Shown here: positions 34,183 to 43,956 of the stretch, piece after piece
Position numbering within the stretch: position 1 is the stretch's first letter
Layout of the letters: each line of letters starts with the position of its first letter
Assembly: GCF_004362715.1 (NCBI RefSeq)
Contig: NZ_SNYC01000005.1
Span: forward strand, 63,781-127,780
Direction: 5' to 3'
Source of the DNA: Pedobacter metabolipauper
GTDB taxonomy: Bacteria; Bacteroidota; Bacteroidia; Sphingobacteriales; Sphingobacteriaceae
DNA length: 64,000 nucleotides
Notes under the pieces: model-generated
What the model was told of the DNA's origin: nothing
Databases searched by the model: none
What the model saw: the letters and a program-made list of their open reading frames with translations, nothing else
Program-made: the position numbers and the translations under genes

Positions 34183-34914
34183 ATGAAGATATCTCTTAAT
34201 CATAAAAGCCCAATCCCACTGCACATACAGGCAGAAGAATTATTGCGGAAAATGATCAAAGATCCCCAGTTTCAAAACGGCAAATTACTTCCCAATGAAA
34301 TTGACCTTGCCAAACAACTTGCCATTTCACGGACTACCTTACGCCAGGCCTTAAACAAACTGGTTTATGAAGGCTTACTGATTCGCAAGAAAGGTGTGGG
34401 CACTAAAGTTGCCGATGCCATGATTAGTTCTAAATCGGCAAACTGGTTAAGCTTTTCGCAGGAAATGAAAGCCCGCGGCATTCCAATCAAGAATTTTGAG
34501 CTTCATGTAAGCTGGATCTACCCGGAAGAGATCATTGCCAATTTCTTTAACATCAAGACCGATCAAAAGATCTTAAAACTGGAACGCTTAAGAGGCAGAC
34601 CTGAAGGCCCTTTTGTATATTTTGTTTCTTATTTTCATCCCCGAACCGGGCTAACTGGTGAAGAGGATTTCAAAAGACCTCTTTACGACATCCTGGAAGC
34701 TGATTACAACATCATTACTGAACTTTCTAAAGAGGAGATCAGTGCCAAAGCTGCCGACAAATTCATTGCTGCAAAACTGGAAACTGAACCCGGAAGTCCG
34801 ATCCTGTTCCGTAAACGTTTTGTGTACGACCAGGCTGAACGTCCTGTTGAATACAACCTGGGATATTACAAAGCGGACAGCTTTGTATATTCTGTGGAAA
34901 GCAGAAGAGGTTAA
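34183..34914 (+). CDS. GntR family regulator with UTRA ligand-binding domain (HutC/FarR type)
   Basis: A 243-residue repressor. The winged helix-turn-helix is at residues about 5-70 (PLHIQAEELLRKMI, NEIDLAKQLAISRTTLRQAL, LIRKKGVGTKV). The UTRA domain (about 90-235, LRGRPEGPFVYFVSYFHP, RKRFVYDQAERPVEYNLGYY) usually binds sugar phosphates or similar effectors. It is divergent from the isomerase gene, with two palindromic sites between, and is followed by the terminator that faces the GH92 gene. Probable role: mannose-phosphate-responsive repressor of porter, isomerase and PUL (inference). Confidence 0.93.
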   Translation: MKISLNHKSPIPLHIQAEELLRKMIKDPQFQNGKLLPNEIDLAKQLAISRTTLRQALNKLVYEGLLIRKKGVGTKVADAMISSKSANWLSFSQEMKARGIPIKNFELHVSWIYPEEIIANFFNIKTDQKILKLERLRGRPEGPFVYFVSYFHPRTGLTGEEDFKRPLYDILEADYNIITELSKEEISAKAADKFIAAKLETEPGSPILFRKRFVYDQAERPVEYNLGYYKADSFVYSVESRRG

Positions 34915-34918
34915 TCGT

Positions 34919-34950
34919 ATTGGGATCATCTATATTCCGATGATCCCAAT
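34919..34950. terminator. Bidirectional terminator between gntR and GH92
   Basis: Perfect 12-bp arms ATTGGGATCATC (34919-34930) and GATGATCCCAAT (34939-34950) with an 8-nt loop, between convergent genes. The right side continues with a T-rich stretch. It probably serves gntR and the six-gene PUL operon. Confidence 0.8.
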
Positions 34951-34981
34951 TTATTATTGCATTACGGTATTGAAATATTTA

Positions 34982-37900
34982 TTAATCAATTCCCCATGCC
35001 ATATTCGGCTTTTCTCCCATTTCCAACACGATCTTACCGCCTTTTAACAGTTCTGATGCCGGAAACTTAAATGAGGTTAAGGCTTTACCATTCAATGTTG
35101 CTTTCTGTACATATTTATTGATCCTGGAAACATTTACAGCTTCGATAGTAAACGATTTACCTCTTCCGTACTGCTCGCCCAGATCTATGGTTACTTTGGG
35201 AAAAATCGGACTTCCGATTTCATATACCGGATCTACACTACATCCCCCATCGGTTTGAAACAATCCTAGAGAAGCCATAATGAACCAGGCACTCATTTGC
35301 CCCTGGTCTTCATCACCCAGATATGCATTGGCGACATCAAACCCATAATATCGGTCTATAATGGCACGGCTCCAGCGCTGTGTTAACCAGGGTTTCTTTA
35401 CCCAGTTAAACAGGTATGCAAAATGCATTGACTGCTGGTTTCCCTGTATGACCGGGTAATCCCAGTATTGATCTCCCGGTGCATTGAAACGTAGTTTATC
35501 ACTTTCTCCAAATCCCCATGAAAGGCGGTCTATAAATTTATCTACACCAATCTCATTGGCCAGTCCGGGTACATCCTGGGGCACAAAATAGGTTAATTGC
35601 CATGCATTTCCTTCTACATACTGCTCATTTGCGCCAGATTTAAACGGATCAAAGTCTGGAAACCAGGTTCCGTCAGATTTACGCATCCGCGCATATCCGG
35701 TTTCTTTATCTATTGCATTTTTCCAGTAATTGGAGCGGATCGTAAATTCATCTGCAATGGTTTTATTTCCCAATGATTTTGCAAACTGCGATACCGTCCA
35801 GTCGTCATATGCATATTCTAAGGTATTGGAGAACCTGCCTTTATCGTATGGCACAAATTTATATTTCATGTACGACTCCAGGTCCCGGTTTCCGGCAAAG
35901 CCCAACCCTACTTTTTGTGCGGGTGTGGTCTGCATTTTATGTACCGCTTCTAACGCTTTCTCTGCATCAAAATCCCGGATTCCCATCTGGTATGCACCCA
36001 CTATTAACGGAATTTCATGTTCGGCAACCATAACAGGTACATAGTTCATCCCTGCTGGTCCTTTGGCGAGCCATCCATTGGCATCGTACATTGCCAATTG
36101 CGATTTTACCCATTTAGACGACCATTCCGGCGTAACGAGATTCCAGAATTGATTTAAGTTCCAGAAGGTATTCCAAAACGCATCGCATCCCAGTGCCAGC
36201 GCTTTTGGATCTTTTAACTGCTGGATCTTTTGTGTGGCATCTACCCATCTTCCATCTACATCACTCCAGGTATTCCTGCTTGCGAGTGCGCGGTACATAT
36301 TGCTGTAAAAGCGGATCTTTTCTCTTCTGTCATTCGTGGTGATGGCTACACGGCCAATTAGCTTATTCCATGTTGCACGTTGCCCGTTCCGCACTTTATC
36401 GAAACTCCATCCGTACGGTCTGGTAATCTCTTCCTGCAAATTCTGGCTTGCATTTTCGATACTCACTAAGGATATTCCGGTACGCACCTGCACCACCTGG
36501 TTTTGACGGGTATCAAACTCTACATAAGCTCCTGCATCTTTCAAATTCCCGGTATTGATCAAATCCTTATCGGTAATATCATCATTAGACCAGGTTCCGA
36601 ATTTCCGGATCGGCTGATCAAACTCTATGACAAAATGAACCGTATAATCCTGGTTTACATCGCCCGACCATGCATTTGGTGTAAACTGCTTACTGTATCC
36701 TTCTATGCGATGGTCGTTTATTTTACGAAGAGAAACTCCTTTTAAGCTGTAGCCATATTCTGCAGGGATTTGCAGATCGATCATTACCCTGGAATCTGTT
36801 GCTTTTGGGTAGGTATAGCGCTGAAAACCTGCGCGTGTTGTTGCGGTAAGTTCTGCTTTAACGTTGTAATCTGTGAGCATTACTTTATAATAACCCAATG
36901 GCGCCTCTTCTGTAGATTTATCAATCTGTGAACGATAGCCATCATTGGTTTTACGCTGATCTCCTACTTTAATTTTCAATGGTCCGTTTACCGGAAGCAT
37001 ACCTAACCCAGCCATGGTCCATTCATGAATGTGACTAAATACACCTACGCTTTCATACGTGGGATCATATCCGCCCATCCATCCGGGGTTTTGATTATCC
37101 GGACTTAATTTTACCATACTGAATGGTGCCCATGGTCCCGGAGCGATCATCCACCTGGAATGTGCGGTTCCCATTTTAGTATCTACATAGTCTGCGGGAG
37201 TAAATTCCTGTTTCGCTGTTCTTTTAACAATACCGCTTTCCAGTAAATGTCCATCACTAAACACTTCATACTTACTTTGTTTCTGTGCCTTTACTGCCGG
37301 CATCAATACCTCAAACTGGTATCTTGCACTGTCTAATTTATCTTTAAATATAGCGATCCCGTCCAATTTAACGCTTAGGTTGGGGCGACCGGATAAATGC
37401 TGCACATCTACCAGCAGCGGCTGATAGCGTTTGCCATTTTGGGCAATCTCATAATCTGCGGGTTTTACACTTCTTAAAAACAGGTTGTGGTTAGTCAGCA
37501 GCTTTGTGCTTTGCGGTCCTTCTAACTTTACCTGATCAAATACCATCCATGCCCCATCAATAGAAGTGAGCAGGATCTCATTACCACCTTTCCGCAGCAT
37601 TTCTGGCTTAAGCGGGAAGGACAGCTGATATTCTTTTACGTTGTTGAGCTTACCTTCAATGCTGGCATCTGCATTTCGTTTTGGCAACTGGGTTACAAAT
37701 GCTTTTCCATTTACGATCACCTTAAATAGCGGCGGCAGGTCTCCATTATAACCAACCAGGTCTACCACAAAGTTCCAATTGCCTTTAGCTGGCAAATTTG
37801 CCAGTGCGAACAGGATATTTGCATTGTGTGTACGCAGACCGGATGTATGTCCGGTGCCTCCCCAGCCATCTTTCGGGCCAGGCAATACATAGGACCAATC

Positions 37901-38137
37901 TTTTTCTGCTTTTGAGGTTCCAATGAGAAAGAACCGGTCTTCCCATCCAAAATCATGATCCAGAAACTGCTTATAACCAGCTGGCGCAAGTGCCATTCCG
38001 CTGCCGCTGTTATCTGCTGTTCCAATTTCCCAGATCACTTTATTTTGTCCCCTAACTGACCCCATCATGAAGCACAGCGTCAGGATTATCAGACCAGTTG
38101 TATTCTTCAAATTATTTCGGTTCATTTTGATTGTCAT
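34982..38137 (-). CDS. GH92 family glycosidase (probable alpha-mannosidase) with N-terminal beta-sandwich domain
   Basis: A 1051-residue secreted protein; a second Met (codon 5) gives the cleaner signal peptide MNRNNLKNTTGLIIL. Residues about 30-210 form a beta-sandwich similar to the C-terminal domain of rhamnogalacturonan lyases (VIWEIGTADNSGSGM). The rest is GH92: DTKMGTAHSRW, GYDPTYESVGVFSHIHEW, GCDAFWNTFW, and EDQGQMSAWFIMASLGLF. GH92 enzymes are Ca2+-dependent exo-alpha-mannosidases. GDEDQGQ replaces the more usual GNDDxGQ, but the acidic residues remain. It is the last gene of the PUL operon. Confidence 0.88.
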   Translation of the reverse strand: MTIKMNRNNLKNTTGLIILTLCFMMGSVRGQNKVIWEIGTADNSGSGMALAPAGYKQFLDHDFGWEDRFFLIGTSKAEKDWSYVLPGPKDGWGGTGHTSGLRTHNANILFALANLPAKGNWNFVVDLVGYNGDLPPLFKVIVNGKAFVTQLPKRNADASIEGKLNNVKEYQLSFPLKPEMLRKGGNEILLTSIDGAWMVFDQVKLEGPQSTKLLTNHNLFLRSVKPADYEIAQNGKRYQPLLVDVQHLSGRPNLSVKLDGIAIFKDKLDSARYQFEVLMPAVKAQKQSKYEVFSDGHLLESGIVKRTAKQEFTPADYVDTKMGTAHSRWMIAPGPWAPFSMVKLSPDNQNPGWMGGYDPTYESVGVFSHIHEWTMAGLGMLPVNGPLKIKVGDQRKTNDGYRSQIDKSTEEAPLGYYKVMLTDYNVKAELTATTRAGFQRYTYPKATDSRVMIDLQIPAEYGYSLKGVSLRKINDHRIEGYSKQFTPNAWSGDVNQDYTVHFVIEFDQPIRKFGTWSNDDITDKDLINTGNLKDAGAYVEFDTRQNQVVQVRTGISLVSIENASQNLQEEITRPYGWSFDKVRNGQRATWNKLIGRVAITTNDRREKIRFYSNMYRALASRNTWSDVDGRWVDATQKIQQLKDPKALALGCDAFWNTFWNLNQFWNLVTPEWSSKWVKSQLAMYDANGWLAKGPAGMNYVPVMVAEHEIPLIVGAYQMGIRDFDAEKALEAVHKMQTTPAQKVGLGFAGNRDLESYMKYKFVPYDKGRFSNTLEYAYDDWTVSQFAKSLGNKTIADEFTIRSNYWKNAIDKETGYARMRKSDGTWFPDFDPFKSGANEQYVEGNAWQLTYFVPQDVPGLANEIGVDKFIDRLSWGFGESDKLRFNAPGDQYWDYPVIQGNQQSMHFAYLFNWVKKPWLTQRWSRAIIDRYYGFDVANAYLGDEDQGQMSAWFIMASLGLFQTDGGCSVDPVYEIGSPIFPKVTIDLGEQYGRGKSFTIEAVNVSRINKYVQKATLNGKALTSFKFPASELLKGGKIVLEMGEKPNMAWGID

Positions 38138-38165
38138 TTGATGATTGTAATGTATTAATTATGTT

Positions 38166-39491
38166 TTACTTGTGTGTTACTTTTTGAAGCTGTACGATGG
38201 CTGCCCACAATACCCCGGCTTCTCCCCGAAAGCTAGAAGACCCTTGTGGCCGGTTATCTGGCGTATACCATTCATAAAATCCCTTGTTTTTAAGCACCCG
38301 CTCCAACATTGGAGCAAGAGCTTCAGATGCTTCATTAAGGTAGTTGTACCTAATGAGCTGAGACACCATTCTTGCGCCAAACCAGGTCCAGTCGCCACCA
38401 TTTTGATAAGAATAAGGCCCCATACCTGTATTTTTAAAAAAACCTTGAGGGTACACCGGGTAAATCGTCAACCCGATTGATGAAGCCTTAGCCTGCTTCA
38501 CGTTATTCTGCATTTGTTGATATACAGTTTTAACCTCTTTTCTACTTAAAATACCTGCTTCAATAGCTACAGCCGTTCCGCCATGATAATGAACCTCACT
38601 TTCATTAAACGTGGATGGAAACGGAGAGCCACTTAAATAAATATGGGGCCTAAATTTTTTATGCTCCGGATCCCATAGGAACTTCCGGATGTTCATTTCT
38701 AAGTTTTTATGAACACTAAGCCAATACTCCCGTTCTTTTTTAGGGATATCGGCAATGCTTAAATAATCGTTGATCGCGATGAGAAACATTGCATTGTCAT
38801 AGATATCAATTGCGCGGTGCGTATCTTCATTGATCTCAACACCCCAGTTGTGTTCCGGCTGCACATCTCCCCAGTCTACCGTTGTTGCGCCCCACAGTAG
38901 TCCATGTTTTTCATCAAACCGCTTTTTAAGCAAAAAATTCATGGCCTGTTCCAGGCGTTTTTGTACGGTTACTGATGCTACAGTGTCGGTTAAAATACTC
39001 CGGTCGCCGGTATTGCGGATATATTTCGCGATACTTTGCACCAGCGAACTTTCCTGATCCGTTTCTACCGTATTTTTATGTCCGGAATAACCGGGGGCCA
39101 GTGCAGAGTGATAATAATTATACCCTACACCTGCATCCCCGGGTGTAGGAACATATCCATCAAGGATGCCACCGTCTGGTTGCTGAAACTGAAAGAATCT
39201 GATTAAATGCCGCTTGATCACCAATTGATCGTTTACTGCGCAGGCCAGATCCATAAAGGTATTTAGATCACGGATCCATACTTCTGCATACCCATCACCT
39301 GCGGTAAAACCCGATTTAATCAGCTTTTCTGCCTTTGCTTTTACCGTGTCTGCCATTTGCAGAACAGATAGTGCATGGATTGCGGTAGCTGGTGGTTGCG
39401 ATTGGCGGGCAAAAGAACTTTCACAAAAGCTGAAAACTCCAATGATCCCAATCAGGGTCTTTTTGAAAATGGCTGCGCTGTAATTGATCAT
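38166..39491 (-). CDS. Secreted (alpha/alpha)6 six-hairpin glycoside hydrolase
   Basis: A 441-residue protein with signal peptide (ends about residue 28, SSFARQ). The fold signature is that of six-hairpin glycosidases: EVWIRDLNTFMDLACAV, FQQPDGGILDGYV, HKNTVETDQESSLVQSIAKY, WGATTVDWGDVQPEHN and NGGDWTWFGARMV. The Asp-Glu pairs there are good catalytic candidates. I cannot decide between families (GH125, GH63-like or another). Next to GH92 and an isomerase for mannose, an alpha-mannosidase such as GH125 is the most fitting guess. It lies 28 bp before the GH92. Confidence 0.7.
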   Translation of the reverse strand: MINYSAAIFKKTLIGIIGVFSFCESSFARQSQPPATAIHALSVLQMADTVKAKAEKLIKSGFTAGDGYAEVWIRDLNTFMDLACAVNDQLVIKRHLIRFFQFQQPDGGILDGYVPTPGDAGVGYNYYHSALAPGYSGHKNTVETDQESSLVQSIAKYIRNTGDRSILTDTVASVTVQKRLEQAMNFLLKKRFDEKHGLLWGATTVDWGDVQPEHNWGVEINEDTHRAIDIYDNAMFLIAINDYLSIADIPKKEREYWLSVHKNLEMNIRKFLWDPEHKKFRPHIYLSGSPFPSTFNESEVHYHGGTAVAIEAGILSRKEVKTVYQQMQNNVKQAKASSIGLTIYPVYPQGFFKNTGMGPYSYQNGGDWTWFGARMVSQLIRYNYLNEASEALAPMLERVLKNKGFYEWYTPDNRPQGSSSFRGEAGVLWAAIVQLQKVTHK

Positions 39492-39513
39492 ATGTTTTCT
39501 TTTTCTCCTGTTT

Positions 39514-40743
39514 CTACTTAGCTACACGATCGCGTGTGTAAAATGTAAATTCGCCCATGGCCTGAAATGCTCCATTGCCCCAGTTTGAAAGCACTTTAAT
39601 GCGGATGTAACGGGTTTTTGGGATTCCATCTGGCATGACAAACTCTTGTCCGGCTGCTGCTGCTGCAATATCTGCTGCAGTATTGGTGCCTACCGGAGAT
39701 CCTGACGGCTTAATACTTACACAGGTTCTTAATAAGGTCCAGCTTGCCCAGCTGCCATCTGCTGCCGGACTGTCGCTTCCCCAAATCTCAAACGACTTCA
39801 CTGCTTCCAGTCTGAAGATCCGGTCCTGCGGCATATAATACAGGAAACGGTTTATTTTTGTGGATACGCCGGTATCAAACGTAAACCATACCGGTAGTGC
39901 CACACCCGGTGTGGTGGCAAAACCACTACCGGTGTATACGCCATTCCACAATGCAGGCATTAACCAACCGAAGCCTCCTTCTAATACATCGGTTGGAAGG
40001 ATCACTTCCTTAAAGGCCGATTTTGGCAGTTGCCTTTCAAATGGAGGCAATGCATTTAAGGTTAGTGTTAGAAATTCCGGAACGGTATAAGTATCAAAAG
40101 CATTGACATCATATTTGTAAGTAGAGCGGTACGACAAGGTACTGCCAGCCAGGTAATCTTCCGTTATTTTGGTAATGGTCTGGGTTGCCGGTACGATCAC
40201 ACTAACCAAATCGCCATTCTTTTTTGCATAGCGGATCTCTGTGCTGATTAGTCCGGGATTGGGCTCATTCCAGGTAAACACTAAGGAATCTACCTGTGCG
40301 CTCGGCACTGCAGAATTTATTCTGCGGTTAACCAATGAGCTTTCATATTCGTTGCCATACGCAATTCCGGACACATTTCTAACCACAGAGGAGTTGTTCT
40401 GGCTATCGTAGGTATACACCTTAAAGTTATAGGTTCCTGTTTCCAGGTTTGGGATAAGCAGGTTCACGATATCTGATGCTGCCGGCCGTGCCACTGCAAC
40501 CTGCGCAGAATCGGAGCCATCGTTCCAAAATACTTTAATTTTGGTTACCGACGCATCACTACCGAGATTCATAAGCAGGTTGATCCTGTTTTTCCCTGCC
40601 TGGGCAATTACGGTATCCAGGGTACCGGCATAGATAATTTCACCGCCTTCCTGGAACTTTTTATAATCATCTTCTTTGGTGCAGGATGCCAGGAAGGAAA
40701 GGCCTGCTACAGCTAAAAAAAGAACTTTTAGATATATTTTCAT
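39514..40743 (-). CDS. Surface lipoprotein, DUF4998 plus discoidin-like domain (SusE/F-position)
   Basis: A 409-residue lipoprotein. The ATG at 40743 gives a clean signal MKIYLKVLFLAVAGLSFLASC with the lipidated Cys at 21; frames reaching further upstream run into the preceding gene. Residues about 30-240 match the DUF4998 type (Ig-like repeats, LDTVIAQAGKNRINLLM), and about 260-409 an F5/8 type C-like domain ending KTRYIRIKVLSNWGNGAFQAMGE in part. It probably helps bind glycan at the cell surface. It is 22 bp after its DUF4959-type neighbour. Confidence 0.82.
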   Translation of the reverse strand: MKIYLKVLFLAVAGLSFLASCTKEDDYKKFQEGGEIIYAGTLDTVIAQAGKNRINLLMNLGSDASVTKIKVFWNDGSDSAQVAVARPAASDIVNLLIPNLETGTYNFKVYTYDSQNNSSVVRNVSGIAYGNEYESSLVNRRINSAVPSAQVDSLVFTWNEPNPGLISTEIRYAKKNGDLVSVIVPATQTITKITEDYLAGSTLSYRSTYKYDVNAFDTYTVPEFLTLTLNALPPFERQLPKSAFKEVILPTDVLEGGFGWLMPALWNGVYTGSGFATTPGVALPVWFTFDTGVSTKINRFLYYMPQDRIFRLEAVKSFEIWGSDSPAADGSWASWTLLRTCVSIKPSGSPVGTNTAADIAAAAAGQEFVMPDGIPKTRYIRIKVLSNWGNGAFQAMGEFTFYTRDRVAK

Positions 40744-40765
40744 GTTGAATAGTTTAATTGATGGA

Positions 40766-41935
40766 TTAATGTGAATCGCCAAACATGCGGATCTCATAGA
40801 CGCTGACATATGGTGTATTGCCCCAGTTCTTTAATGTTTTGAACCGGATGTAACGTACACGAGGCGCATCTAGCGGGAATGCAATCGTTGCACCTTCTGT
40901 AGCGGCTGTTATATCGGCCTGCGACAGTTGGGGTGCCGGTAACCCGGATGGTTTTACCATGGTAAAAGTGGTCATCAGGGTCCAGCTGTCGTCAAAGCTT
41001 CCATTTGGATTTGGGGCGTTTGACCCATAGATCTCTACGACCCTTGGATTGTGTTCATCAAAATATTTACTCGGTTTCATGAAATAGACCAGGCGGCTTA
41101 ATTTGGCTGTTACTCCCAAATTAAAGGTAAACCACTGCGGCATCACATTACCGTCTGCACTGTGGTACCAGCCTCCGGTTAAGTTGTCATCAAATAAACC
41201 GGCATAGGTACCGCCGTGTCCGAGTGTAGCATCGGTGGGCAAAGTAAAACCACTCATGGCTGTGCGCGATAAGCGTTCTTCAAACAGCGGCGTCAGGGTT
41301 ACATTCAGCGTATCTGACTTATTTCCCCAACGGTCACGTACCGAGATGCCGAATTTGCGTTCTATTGCTTTGAAGCCCCTTACAGAGAAAGAAACATCTT
41401 TCAGATCGGTATAAAAGGTTTGGGCAGGCACGAAGTTTTTTAAGGAATCATCCGTCAATACCACAACAGCTAAACTTGCATTCTTTGCATTCTCCATCGC
41501 GATATTGATACCTCCAAAGTCGCGGTTGGTACGAAGGGTTTCGAAGGCGATCTTATAAAGCGGCTCCAAAGGCTTTACCGTGATATCTATCGGTGCAGAT
41601 CCATTTTCGCCTTTATCCACAGCCGTTAAGGTCACGGTATATGAATCCGTATCAGCGAAGCCTTCCAGGGTGATCTTGTTGTTGTAGCGGCTTACTTTTG
41701 TTTCGCGGACAATACCATCTTTCGTCGTATATTTTGCTTTTACGTAGGCCAGGTCGGGATCTGTAGGCGCTGTAAAGGTTACGGTAGCTGCACCATTCAG
41801 GTTGGTTACAGAAAGATTGCTTACCGGACCGGGAGCAACACCGTCGTTCTCCACGGGTTCCAGTACATTTTCTTTGCAGGAGTTCATTGTTAACGTAAAT
41901 AAACCAATGCAGCAGATCAATAATATTCTTTTCAT
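40766..41935 (-). CDS. Surface lipoprotein, DUF4959/DUF5126/DUF5000 type (SusE/F-position)
   Basis: A 389-residue lipoprotein with the signal MKRILLICCIGLFTLTMNSC (Cys20). The order follows a known Bacteroidota PUL architecture: DUF4959 (about 30-125, PGPVSNLSVTNLNGAATVTF), DUF5126 (about 127-225, FGISVRDRWGNKSDTL) and DUF5000 (about 235-389), a discoidin-like fold ending VRYIRFKTLKNWGN. Probable outer-surface glycan-binding protein. It lies between susD and the DUF4998 lipoprotein, with gaps of 36 and 22 bp. Confidence 0.88.
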   Translation of the reverse strand: MKRILLICCIGLFTLTMNSCKENVLEPVENDGVAPGPVSNLSVTNLNGAATVTFTAPTDPDLAYVKAKYTTKDGIVRETKVSRYNNKITLEGFADTDSYTVTLTAVDKGENGSAPIDITVKPLEPLYKIAFETLRTNRDFGGINIAMENAKNASLAVVVLTDDSLKNFVPAQTFYTDLKDVSFSVRGFKAIERKFGISVRDRWGNKSDTLNVTLTPLFEERLSRTAMSGFTLPTDATLGHGGTYAGLFDDNLTGGWYHSADGNVMPQWFTFNLGVTAKLSRLVYFMKPSKYFDEHNPRVVEIYGSNAPNPNGSFDDSWTLMTTFTMVKPSGLPAPQLSQADITAATEGATIAFPLDAPRVRYIRFKTLKNWGNTPYVSVYEIRMFGDSH

Positions 41936-41971
41936 TATCTTATGTTTTTAATATATAATCAGCCAATTTTT

Positions 41972-43939
41972 TTACCATCCTGTATTTTGAACAAGATTGG
42001 AGTTGATCTGCAACTCCCTGTCGCTGATTGGCCATAAATAGTCTCTTGGTGCCACAAATGTTTGATTGAAATCTATGATCCGCTGGTTATAGTCCGTGAA
42101 ATTATCACGACTGATGTTCCAGGTATAGATTGGGTTGTTTAAGGTTGCTGCTGCTGTTTTCCATCTGCGCAGATCCCAGAAACGATTGGCTTCAAATGCC
42201 AGTTCTATTCCGCGTTCCCGACGGATAATATCCCGCAATCCTTCTACCGTGCTGTATTTATTTTTAAACTGTGCTTTGGCATAAGTTCCCCATGAAGATT
42301 CTACCGTACCCAATCCTGCCCTTGAGCGGATCTCGTTCAGGATGGGCAGTGCTGCTGTGCCATTACCTGATTCATTCAATGCTTCTGCATACAGCAGCAT
42401 CAGATCTGCAAGACGCATGATTGGCCATGGATAACTTTCTACGGTGATCCCTGCGGCGCTGGCTGTCAGGTTCCAGTTCACTACCTTTTTGGTGTAATAC
42501 CCAGTGATGGAATACAGACGGGTATTCTTTTTACCGGAATTTTCCAGTGCTTTACTTCTTATTGCAAATGGTGCCAGGACACTGGTATTACTTTTCATAT
42601 ACCACTTGGCGCCATCAAAGGCCATATCCGCATAAAAACGGGGCTCTCTGTCAAAATGAAGACCTGCAGTTTGATAATCAGGGATCAGGTACGGGCTATT
42701 TGCCGGCGTGGCTTTGGGCTTAAAGCGGTTCGCGTAATCCCAGGTATCATCTTCTTCTATAGGCACTCCGTTTTTTGTATAGAACAATTCGGCCATTTTG
42801 AAAGTTGGTGCCAGCTGTCCCTTTAGTTCTTCCTTATAAATTGCAGGTTCCAACTGCGGACAAGCAAAAAGCTGCAGCCAGTATGATGGGGCTGCATTCC
42901 CATCTTCCCTGCTGGTGCTGCCCCAGATCAGTTCCGTATTCCACTTTTGGGCAACAGCATTCCTGATGCTCATTTCTGTTGTAATTTCAGGTGTCTGCCC
43001 CGTTACAGTTCCTGCAGGGAAAGTATATAACCGAACTCCCGCTGCTCCTGCTGCATCAACAGCAACACGACAGGCTTCTGTTGCCCTGGTCCATTTCTTA
43101 GGGTCGTAAGTTTGGTTGAAAAGTATTTCTCCATCTTTATTTCTTAAATTCCTGAAGTCGGTATTCCCATTGAACATCGGACTCGCTGCAGTAACCAATA
43201 CTTTGGCTTTGATGGACAGTGCGGCTACTTTTGTAATGCGGCCCAGCTCATCTGCCTGGTTTAAGATGCGGCTTGGCAACCCTGTAAATTCATCGCCAAC
43301 TACGGCTTCGTCAATTAATTTTGTAATATAGTTGACCACAGAGTCTACCGGCTGCCGTTTTATTTTTACAGCTTCAGGATCTGCACTAACTGGTAAGTTT
43401 TCATCTATGACCGGGATTGGACCGTACATTCTAAACAGGTACCAGTGGTAGTATGCTTTTAAGAATTTAACTTCTGCAATCCAGCGGTCTCTCAATAAAG
43501 GCTGAAGGTCGTTTACCCTATCGATATTCTCCAGCATGATATTACAATCACGGATGCCCTGCCAAAGCGAGCGGCCATCGAAAGCACTTACGCTTCCGGT
43601 TCCGCTGTTTTCGCCCCAATAGTTCATGTATGGTGCAGACTTGTTCTGGCGTCCTCTTGCAATCAGGTATGGATCTATTCTAAAAAAATCAAAGATGGGA
43701 TCTTTATAAAACCAGAGTTCATCTCCCGCATTAAACCCGGGATTGCTGTCTGGATTTCCTTCTCTTGGTAAAAATGAGTAACAGGTAAATAGGAATTTTT
43801 CCGCTTCAACGCGGCTGGTAAATGAATTATCCAGTGTAGGCAGATTATCCGGAACAATATCCAGGTAATTTTTCTTACACGCAGAAAGCGATGTAAGGAA
43901 CACCATTGACACCAGGGCTATATTTTTTATAACTTTCAT
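41972..43939 (-). CDS. SusD/RagB family glycan-binding lipoprotein
   Basis: A 655-residue SusD lipoprotein, larger than that of the rhamnosidase locus. Signal MKVIKNIALVSMVFLTSLSAC with Cys21, then YLDIVPDNLPTLDNSF, the TPR-like AEVKFLKAYYHWYLFRMYGP, and a C-terminal domain with RRERGIELAFEANRFWDLRRW that ends in QNTGW. It follows its susC by 17 bp. It probably binds the mannose-containing glycan for import. Confidence 0.95.
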   Translation of the reverse strand: MKVIKNIALVSMVFLTSLSACKKNYLDIVPDNLPTLDNSFTSRVEAEKFLFTCYSFLPREGNPDSNPGFNAGDELWFYKDPIFDFFRIDPYLIARGRQNKSAPYMNYWGENSGTGSVSAFDGRSLWQGIRDCNIMLENIDRVNDLQPLLRDRWIAEVKFLKAYYHWYLFRMYGPIPVIDENLPVSADPEAVKIKRQPVDSVVNYITKLIDEAVVGDEFTGLPSRILNQADELGRITKVAALSIKAKVLVTAASPMFNGNTDFRNLRNKDGEILFNQTYDPKKWTRATEACRVAVDAAGAAGVRLYTFPAGTVTGQTPEITTEMSIRNAVAQKWNTELIWGSTSREDGNAAPSYWLQLFACPQLEPAIYKEELKGQLAPTFKMAELFYTKNGVPIEEDDTWDYANRFKPKATPANSPYLIPDYQTAGLHFDREPRFYADMAFDGAKWYMKSNTSVLAPFAIRSKALENSGKKNTRLYSITGYYTKKVVNWNLTASAAGITVESYPWPIMRLADLMLLYAEALNESGNGTAALPILNEIRSRAGLGTVESSWGTYAKAQFKNKYSTVEGLRDIIRRERGIELAFEANRFWDLRRWKTAAATLNNPIYTWNISRDNFTDYNQRIIDFNQTFVAPRDYLWPISDRELQINSNLVQNTGW

Positions 43940-43956
43940 GTTTGTTGTTTTGATTG

